Positions 58,492 through 64,000 of a DNA stretch of 64,000 bases are shown piece after piece. Where the stretch lies: positions 2,542,001 to 2,606,000 of the forward strand of contig NZ_CP140255.1 of NCBI RefSeq assembly GCF_034479615.1. The letters run 5' to 3'. This DNA comes from Vreelandella neptunia (GTDB lineage Bacteria > Pseudomonadota > Gammaproteobacteria > Pseudomonadales > Halomonadaceae). Each line of letters opens with the position of its first letter. The first letter of the stretch is position 1. A program made the translations under genes and the position numbers. Under the pieces are notes generated by a model. That model was not told where the DNA came from and ran no database searches. It saw only the letters and a program-made list of their open reading frames with translations.

Positions 58492-58652
58492 AGGTCATAT
58501 CGCCTCTTTCAATATGGGCGCCAGCTTGGCCGTGAGTGAAACGCCAACAGGCCCTAGTTAAGAGTATGAAATAACAGAGCGTCTGTTCATCCCCCGAATT
58601 TAGCATTTAAGCCCCTACCCCTCTGCTTGCGTCTTTTTATAAACGCCATATA

Positions 58653-58668
58653 CTGTATATATAACCAT
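58653..58668. promoter_or_regulatory. Possible degenerate LexA box upstream of the radical SAM gene
   Basis: CTGTATATATAACCAT matches 13 of 16 positions of the LexA (SOS) box CTGTATATATATACAG; the left half is perfect and the right half poor. It lies 37 bases before the ATG. The Pseudomonas homologue PA0069 is, as I recall, listed among SOS genes. Confidence 0.4.
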
Positions 58669-58705
58669 ATACATGCATCAATAGCGTTTAGAGGTGAGGT
58701 GGCCA

Positions 58706-59791
58706 ATGACGACTCCCGAACAAGCGTCTCATGTGTCAGCCGTGCGTAAAGGTCGCGGGGCAACGTACGACCCGCACAATCGTTTTGCGCCCACCCGCAG
58801 CGAGGCGGAAGATGACGGCTGGTGGCGGGAAGAGGCCTCTACGACTATCGCCACCGAAGTGCGTGAGGAGGTGAGCAAAAGTGCTTTGTCGTGGAATCGC
58901 TCGCCAGATTTACCTTTTGATCGCTCGCTGAACCCTTATCGCGGCTGTGAGCATGGCTGCGTTTACTGCTATGCCCGCCCCTCCCACGCCTACTGGGACT
59001 TATCACCAGGGTTGGATTTTGAAACCAAGCTGATTGCCCGTAGCGGTTTAGTGGAGCGGTTAACCGAAGAGCTGTGCCACCCCAATTACGTGTGCCGCCC
59101 GATCAACCTTTCCGGCAACACAGACTGCTATCAGCCGTTAGAGGCCACCTACCAAACCACCCGCCGTTTGCTGGAGCTGCTACTGGAGTGTCGCCATCCG
59201 GTAACGCTGGTGACTAAAAGCACCTTGGTACTGCGCGATTTAGAGCTTCTGGCGGAAATGGCCGAGCACCGGCTGGTGCGTGTGTTTGTCAGTTTGACCA
59301 GCCTGGATGCCCAATTGAAACGCACATTAGAGCCACGGGCGGCATCGCCTCAGGCGCGCTTGCGGGCGATTCTTGAACTGAATACAGCGGGCATTCCAGT
59401 GGGTGCGCTAATTTCGCCAGTTATTCCGGGGCTAACCGATCATGAGATTGAAAAGCTATTGGAAGCCGCCAGCCGTGCAGGAGCGCGAACCGCCGCCTGG
59501 ATGCTGCTGCGCTTACCCTATGAAGTGGCGCCGCTATTTGAAGCCTGGTTAGAAGCCCACTACCCGGAGCGCGCGGCGAAAGTGATGAGCCTAATGCGTC
59601 AGTGCCGTGGCGGTAAGGCGTACGATGCCAAGTTTGGTAAGCGCTTTCGCGGTGAAGGGGTATTTGCTGATTTAATTGCGCAACGCTTTGCCCGCGCCAG
59701 CCGCCAGTGGAACATGCAGGATCGCACCGAGCAGGGCTTAAACACCCGGGATTTTCGCCCACCACGCGCGCAGCAGGATTTATTCATTTAA
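58706..59791 (+). CDS. PA0069-family radical SAM protein
   Basis: The 361-residue enzyme carries the radical SAM cluster motif Cys81-x3-Cys85-x2-Cys88 (CEHGCVYCYARPSH), the spore photoproduct lyase-like group, and conserved NPYRGCEHG, ETKLIARSG and SGNTDCYQPLE stretches. It should bind a 4Fe-4S cluster and S-adenosylmethionine; its substrate is unknown, with DNA repair or nucleic acid modification as an idea. The ATG has GAGG six bases upstream; a GTG four codons earlier is less likely. A LexA-like box precedes it and an HTH gene follows after 41 bases. Confidence 0.9.
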   Translation: MTTPEQASHVSAVRKGRGATYDPHNRFAPTRSEAEDDGWWREEASTTIATEVREEVSKSALSWNRSPDLPFDRSLNPYRGCEHGCVYCYARPSHAYWDLSPGLDFETKLIARSGLVERLTEELCHPNYVCRPINLSGNTDCYQPLEATYQTTRRLLELLLECRHPVTLVTKSTLVLRDLELLAEMAEHRLVRVFVSLTSLDAQLKRTLEPRAASPQARLRAILELNTAGIPVGALISPVIPGLTDHEIEKLLEAASRAGARTAAWMLLRLPYEVAPLFEAWLEAHYPERAAKVMSLMRQCRGGKAYDAKFGKRFRGEGVFADLIAQRFARASRQWNMQDRTEQGLNTRDFRPPRAQQDLFI

Positions 59792-59832
59792 GCTAGGCAG
59801 CACGCGCATAAATTAGCTGCAAAGGAAGCCGA

Positions 59833-60132
59833 ATGCCTGCTCTAAGCAAAACCAAATCGAGTTTTTACCGCCGTTTATACGTCGCCCATTTGATCGAACA
59901 AGGCGCTGCCAGCGTGCCTGCGCTAATCGAGGCCACCGGCATGCCGCGGCGCACCGCCCAGGATACGATTGCCTCCCTTGCCGAGCTGGATATCGAGTGT
60001 GTATTTACCAAGGATGACGGCGAGCGCCACAACATCGGTCGCTACCAGATACGTGATTGGGGAGCGATAGATCCACGCTGGGTGGCAACCAATGCCGAAC
60101 GGCTTAAACAGGCGCTTGGCTATGCAATTTAG
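59833..60132 (+). CDS. Small winged-helix HTH protein
   Basis: The 99-residue protein has a winged-helix DNA-binding layout: KSSFYRRLYVAHLIEQGAAS as the first helix region, VPALIEATGMPRRTAQDTIA as recognition helix-turn-helix, and a short beta wing (IECVFTKDDGERHNIGRYQI). No effector domain is present. AAGGAA precedes the ATG. It follows the radical SAM gene on the same strand and probably shares its transcript; whether it regulates that operon is unknown. Its stop overlaps that of the convergent ATPase gene. Confidence 0.82.
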   Translation: MPALSKTKSSFYRRLYVAHLIEQGAASVPALIEATGMPRRTAQDTIASLAELDIECVFTKDDGERHNIGRYQIRDWGAIDPRWVATNAERLKQALGYAI

Positions 60133-62330
60133 CTATTTTCATCCGACTCTGCCCAGGCCAGCCGTGCAGCGTTGAGAGTAACCGTCAGCGAGCTTGCCGC
60201 CATGGCGAGTACCGCCACTAGCGGGGGGATCGCCATCAGCACCACCAACCCCAGTGCAAGGGTATTGTAGAGCGCCGAAAAGAACAGATTCTGAACCATG
60301 ATGCGCCGCGTGCGTTTAGCAATACCGAGCAGTTTGACTACACCACCCATCCCCGGCGTCATTAGCTGTGCGGAAGCCCCTTCGCGGGCAGCTTCGCTGG
60401 CACTCAGTGGCGCAACACCTACATCGGCCGCGGCCAGGCTTAAGGTATCGTTTAAGCCATCCCCTACGTAGAGTGTCGGCGATGGTAGTCCCTGCAATAG
60501 CCGCGCTTTGGCTTCAGGCGAACGCTGGGCGTAGCAAGCTTCACGGGCAAGCCCTACCCGTTCGCCCAACCAACTGACCGCCCCCTGCCGATCGCCGCTG
60601 ATCATAGCGACGACATAACCTGATGCTAGCAGGCGTTTTACGCTAGTCTCGGCGTCATCCACCGGTTGATCGGTGAGATAGAACGAGGCTAGCCAGCCCA
60701 CCTCGTCAGCAATCACCACCTGAGAAGCAAAGGATAGCGTTGCCTCTTCCGCTTGGGCAGGAAGCGCTATTTGCTGGCGAGAAAGCCAACCGGCGCTGCC
60801 TAACGTTAGCCACTCACCGCTGTTGAGCTGCACACGGCGCCCTTCTCCAGGGGTGTCATTAACCTGCAGACATTGCTCAGGGCGCTGGTCGCCTTGGCTG
60901 CCCGCCCAGCGCGCTAGCGCTTGTGCCAAGGGGTGTTCGCTGCCAGCAACAGCGACACTGAGCTTGCGCTGCAAGGTGCGCTCATCAACGCCTTCCCGTG
61001 CTTGCCAGTGCAGCACCGTATGGCTGCCAGTGGTTAAGGTGCCGGTTTTATCCAGCGCTACCGAGCGAATGTGTGCCAGGATTTCGAGCGCTGCCGGGTC
61101 GCGTAGCGCAACACCCTGCTGCATGGCCTGGCCGCTACCGGCAAGGCTTGCCAGCGGCACCGCAAGCCCCACGGCGCAAGGGCAAGCGACCACTAACACC
61201 GAAAGTGCGCGCACAAAAGCATCCTCCAAGCCCAGACCCAGTAGCAGCACAGCGGGCAGCGTTAGCATCGCTAGCACGAGAGCTAGCGGGCTTAGCCAAG
61301 CAGCAAAACGGTCAGCAAGCTTCTGTAATTCGCCTTTTTTAGCCTGATAGCGGCGCATTTCGTCACAAAGCTGATCCAGTCGTCGCTTGCCTACGCCTGC
61401 ACTTACCTGCATTACCAGCGGCGTTGTACCCAGGTAGCGGCAGCCCGCATAGACCTTCTGTCCGGCATGAAAGTGGCGCGGCAGGCTTTCGCCGGTAAGC
61501 GAGGCAGTATCGATCCAACCTGGGTCTTCCAGGATCCCATCAAGGGCTATCAACTCACCGGGCGCTAGCTCGACGCGCGTTCCCTTCATCACTTCATCCA
61601 CAGGAACCGATTCCCAGTGCTCGTCCTGCCAAACCGTAATGTCATCATTTGGCAGCGCCAGAGCATCAAGCGCTTTTAACCCACGGTGACGGCAGAGTGT
61701 CTCCACCAACCGCCCAACCAGTAAAAGCACAATCAGCATCACCGCCGTGTCGAAATAGACTTCGCTTGAGCCGCGCCATAGCAGCCACACCGAAACCATC
61801 ACTGCGCCGATTACGCCAAGGCTAACCAGCACATCCATGCCGGGGCGCTTGGCAAGCAGCGTGCGCCATCCGGCCCGGTAAAACGGTACCCCTGCGAACA
61901 GCACCACGGGCAGGGAAAATGCCCCCGACACCCACGCAACCACCAACTCAACCCGCTCCGAAGGCAATGCACCCGCATAGATCAATAGTGACGCGAGCAT
62001 CGTCCACATGCCGAACAGCGAACCGACCATCAGCCTAAGCGTCAGGTAGCGGCTCTCCTCTTCTAAACGTCCATGGGCATCCGCCACCGGCTCAAGTTCT
62101 GTCAACCGATAGCCCAGGCGTTTAATCTTGGGGGCAAGAGTAGAGAGCTGAATAGCGGCAGGCGTGCCACTGATGCAGAGCGTCGCGCTTGGGTAGTGCA
62201 CACTAACCTCACGCACACCTTTAAGGCGCTTTAGAGAGCCCTCTACGGCTAAGGCACAGCTGGTGCACCACATACCGTGGAGGGTATAGAGCTGCTCTTC
62301 TTCTTTGCTAAGCGGATCGCTTACAGGCAA
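60129..62330 (-). CDS. Heavy-metal (copper-type) P1B ATPase, oxidase-associated
   Basis: The 733-residue membrane ATPase should move copper across the inner membrane, probably for assembly of the terminal oxidase encoded upstream. It has an N-terminal HMA domain with Cys22-x2-Cys25 (GMWCTSCALAVEG), about eight membrane helices, the actuator TGES at 279-282, the transport motif Cys383-Pro-Cys385, phosphorylated Asp427 in DKTGTLTTG and GDGLNDTLSL. The CcoI/FixI exporter group is the closest functional parallel. The start shown is TTG, overlapping the end of the small membrane gene by 10 bases, with no good ribosome site; the true start may differ by a few codons. Confidence 0.9.
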   Translation of the reverse strand: MPVSDPLSKEEEQLYTLHGMWCTSCALAVEGSLKRLKGVREVSVHYPSATLCISGTPAAIQLSTLAPKIKRLGYRLTELEPVADAHGRLEEESRYLTLRLMVGSLFGMWTMLASLLIYAGALPSERVELVVAWVSGAFSLPVVLFAGVPFYRAGWRTLLAKRPGMDVLVSLGVIGAVMVSVWLLWRGSSEVYFDTAVMLIVLLLVGRLVETLCRHRGLKALDALALPNDDITVWQDEHWESVPVDEVMKGTRVELAPGELIALDGILEDPGWIDTASLTGESLPRHFHAGQKVYAGCRYLGTTPLVMQVSAGVGKRRLDQLCDEMRRYQAKKGELQKLADRFAAWLSPLALVLAMLTLPAVLLLGLGLEDAFVRALSVLVVACPCAVGLAVPLASLAGSGQAMQQGVALRDPAALEILAHIRSVALDKTGTLTTGSHTVLHWQAREGVDERTLQRKLSVAVAGSEHPLAQALARWAGSQGDQRPEQCLQVNDTPGEGRRVQLNSGEWLTLGSAGWLSRQQIALPAQAEEATLSFASQVVIADEVGWLASFYLTDQPVDDAETSVKRLLASGYVVAMISGDRQGAVSWLGERVGLAREACYAQRSPEAKARLLQGLPSPTLYVGDGLNDTLSLAAADVGVAPLSASEAAREGASAQLMTPGMGGVVKLLGIAKRTRRIMVQNLFFSALYNTLALGLVVLMAIPPLVAVLAMAASSLTVTLNAARLAWAESDENS

Positions 62331-62677
62331 GGCGGAATGCCCATAATCGGCATTGCAGCAAACACAACGCCTAAAGTAGAGAAAAGATACAGCCCGGCAG
62401 AAACCGTGGCATTAAAGCGCAGCCGTCCTTCATGGCGCTTGGCCATGCGGCAACAGCCCACCGTTAACGCTGCCAGTAACGCAATCGCGGCGATACTGAC
62501 GGCAAGCAGCATAGCGTTCACCAGGGTGAATACGCCCTGCTCGGGAGCAGGCGGTGCAACCGAGCAAGCGACCGCATGCCCGCCGTAAACGGCCACGAAC
62601 CAGATACACCATAGCGTTAAGCCAATGACAAAATGCAAGGGATGGGTAAGGTGTAAGCGCTGCAACGTGATGGTCAT
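62321..62677 (-). CDS. Small membrane protein of the oxidase cluster, function unknown
   Basis: The 118-residue protein has three hydrophobic segments (about residues 14-32, 48-76 and 88-112), with histidines and cysteines near the first loop (GGHAVACSVAPP) and a CCRM pair after the second helix. I do not recognise a defined family. It lies four bases after the oxidase subunit gene and overlaps the P-type ATPase gene, so it belongs to the oxidase operon and may be an assembly factor or an extra small subunit. Confidence 0.75.
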   Translation of the reverse strand: MTITLQRLHLTHPLHFVIGLTLWCIWFVAVYGGHAVACSVAPPAPEQGVFTLVNAMLLAVSIAAIALLAALTVGCCRMAKRHEGRLRFNATVSAGLYLFSTLGVVFAAMPIMGIPPCL

Positions 62678-62681
62678 TAGC

Positions 62682-64000
62682 TTAGCTCCCTATGACGCGA
62701 GGCAACACCGCAAGCGCGCCCACGAGTATCCAGAACGTCACCAGATTATAGCGCCACCACTGGGCAACCACGGCAGGCTCGAAGGGTGCATGGGCGCCCA
62801 CAAAGCCATAACCCACCCGCAGGCCCTGAAGCAGGGTCAGCACCGCGCCTAAACCGCCGTGTAGCAGCGCATAGGCCAGCCCGACCATAATGATCGCATC
62901 ATGGGAGGTTTCGGTAACCGCCAGGTCTGCACTCAGCAGCACCCACAGCGTTACCGCTACCTGCACAAAGCCTAGGGCACTGATGCTATACATGCCCACT
63001 GCCAGTCCCGCATCCTTACCCTGGCGCAAACCGCGCACCAGTTTTTCGAGAATTACCACGCCAGCGGTTAGCGCCACCCCGGCAAGGATCAGCCCCACCA
63101 AGGAGAGCGGTGAGGTCTCGGGCATCCGCCACTCAGGGGACACTGTCCATAGATAGAACCAGCCAAATAGGTAAGAGAGAAAGAACGAACCATTGGCGAG
63201 CAGCGTGATCGACATGGCCCATAGGCCTGGACCATCCATGGTGCGCGAGTGGAGCGGAGGGTCGCCGGGAGCTACCTCGGCATCCGGCGCCGCTTTTGGA
63301 TGGGCACCATTCTCCCAAGACCAGCGCAGTAAAAATAGGCCAGCCACGACAACGGCGATACCAGCCAGCGGATATAGCCGCGTCAGCAGGCTTACACACA
63401 CCACGGCCAGCGCCATGGCAGCAAACAGCGGCCACCAGGAGTTACCCGGCAGATGAATGATTTCCCGCACTTTGCCGGTCAAAGGGTCAGTGCCCCACAT
63501 CTCCCGTCGGCCATGGGTAGCCACCGCCAGGCTATGTTGCCCTTCTGCCATGGTGCGCGGCAGATTCGGGTCATCCCATAGTGGATGGCGCGTCTCGATC
63601 TTTGGCAGGCTGACAAAGTTATAGGCGCTGGGCGGCATACTGTTGGCCCACTCCAGGGTATCCGCGTTCCAGGGATTATGCTTAGCGGGTTTGCCGAAAC
63701 GGAAGTGCAGCGCAAAATCCAGCAGCACCATGGCAATCCCCGCCGACATAATAAAGCTACTCATGGATGACAGCAGGTTGAAAATATCCCAACCCATACC
63801 CGTTTCATAAGAGTAGACCCGCCGCGGCATACCCAACAGGCCAGTCCAGTGCATGATCAAAAAGGTGCCATTAAAGCCCAAAAAGGTGAGCCAAAAGCCC
63901 CATTTGCCCAGGGTTTCAGAAGGCATTCGCCCTGAAAACAGCGGCAACCAGTAGTAGAGCCCGGCAATCAGCGGAAAGAACATCCCGCCCACCAGCACAT
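62682..64000 (-). CDS. Cytochrome c oxidase, fused subunit I / subunit III, C-terminal part (cut by window edge)
   Basis: About 439 codons of the 3' end are visible. The first third is the last helices of a haem-copper oxidase subunit I (FPLIAGLYYWLPLFSGRMPS, FLGFNGTFLIMHWTGLLGMPRRVYSY, PWNADTLEWANSMPPSAYNF). The remainder is a subunit III-like domain with further helices (ANGSFFLSYLFGWFYLW, ending WWRYNLVTFWILVG). Such I/III fusions occur in caa3-type oxidases. The active-site histidines of subunit I lie outside the window. It is upstream of a small membrane gene and the copper-type ATPase in one minus-strand operon. Confidence 0.92.
   Translation of the reverse strand, partial: VLVGGMFFPLIAGLYYWLPLFSGRMPSETLGKWGFWLTFLGFNGTFLIMHWTGLLGMPRRVYSYETGMGWDIFNLLSSMSSFIMSAGIAMVLLDFALHFRFGKPAKHNPWNADTLEWANSMPPSAYNFVSLPKIETRHPLWDDPNLPRTMAEGQHSLAVATHGRREMWGTDPLTGKVREIIHLPGNSWWPLFAAMALAVVCVSLLTRLYPLAGIAVVVAGLFLLRWSWENGAHPKAAPDAEVAPGDPPLHSRTMDGPGLWAMSITLLANGSFFLSYLFGWFYLWTVSPEWRMPETSPLSLVGLILAGVALTAGVVILEKLVRGLRQGKDAGLAVGMYSISALGFVQVAVTLWVLLSADLAVTETSHDAIIMVGLAYALLHGGLGAVLTLLQGLRVGYGFVGAHAPFEPAVVAQWWRYNLVTFWILVGALAVLPRVIGS

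Overview
The window is chromosomal DNA from a gammaproteobacterium, most likely a member of the Halomonadaceae (Halomonas/Vreelandella/Chromohalobacter group). That placement is an inference from the gene set and protein style: Entner-Doudoroff (ED) sugar catabolism under HexR-like sites, a Trk potassium operon, a fused FruB phosphotransferase and a fused subunit I/III terminal oxidase. Coding density is high. I see no rRNA, tRNA, CRISPR array, prophage or insertion sequence.

Layout. (1) 1-3798, minus strand: late cobalamin synthesis, cobT-cbiB-cobD-cobU-cobS, all joined by 4-base start/stop overlaps; cobS runs off the left edge. (2) 4080-8865, plus: edd-glk, an aldo/keto reductase and a fructokinase. 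(3) 9047-13485, plus: a GntR regulator and a D-galactonate pathway (dgoD, dgoK, dgoA, lactonase), facing a minus-strand sodium/solute symporter. (4) 15697-18577, minus: zwf-pgl-eda. (5) 18869-22603, plus: malE-malF-malG. (6) 22748-27519, plus: trkH, a short KdpD-like kinase, kdpE and trkA. (7) 27549-29480, minus: a DUF3455 protein, an ECF sigma factor and its RskA-type anti-sigma factor. (8) 29594-36927, minus: sugar porin, malT, an alpha-glucosidase and malK. (9) 37384-44600, plus: a second alpha-glucoside ABC transporter with its own glucosidase, ATPase and LacI regulator. (10) 44605-47905: gap (minus) and pyk-mgsA (plus). (11) 47902-56493: fruR (minus), fruB-fruK-fruA and pgi (plus). (12) 56609-60132: a small accessory stretch with an AT-rich DUF4160 / DUF2442-HTH / GNAT cluster, a DinB protein, and a radical SAM protein with an HTH partner. 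(13) 60129-64000, minus: the end of a fused cytochrome oxidase subunit I/III, a small membrane protein and a metal-transporting P-type ATPase.

How it works together. The middle 50 kb is a sugar-catabolism hub. Maltodextrins and alpha-glucosides enter through the porin and two ABC transporters and are split to glucose by two GH13 glucosidases. Glucose is phosphorylated by Glk and runs through Zwf, Pgl, Edd and Eda to pyruvate and glyceraldehyde-3-phosphate, then Gap and Pyk. Fructose enters by its own PTS, and Pgi links it to the ED route. Galactonate is degraded by a parallel phosphorylated pathway ending in the KDPGal aldolase. HexR-like palindromes lie upstream of edd, zwf, gap, pyk and pgi, so one regulator, whose gene is outside this window, probably ties them together. 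Local regulators (GntR, MalT, LacI, FruR) have matching candidate operators beside their targets.
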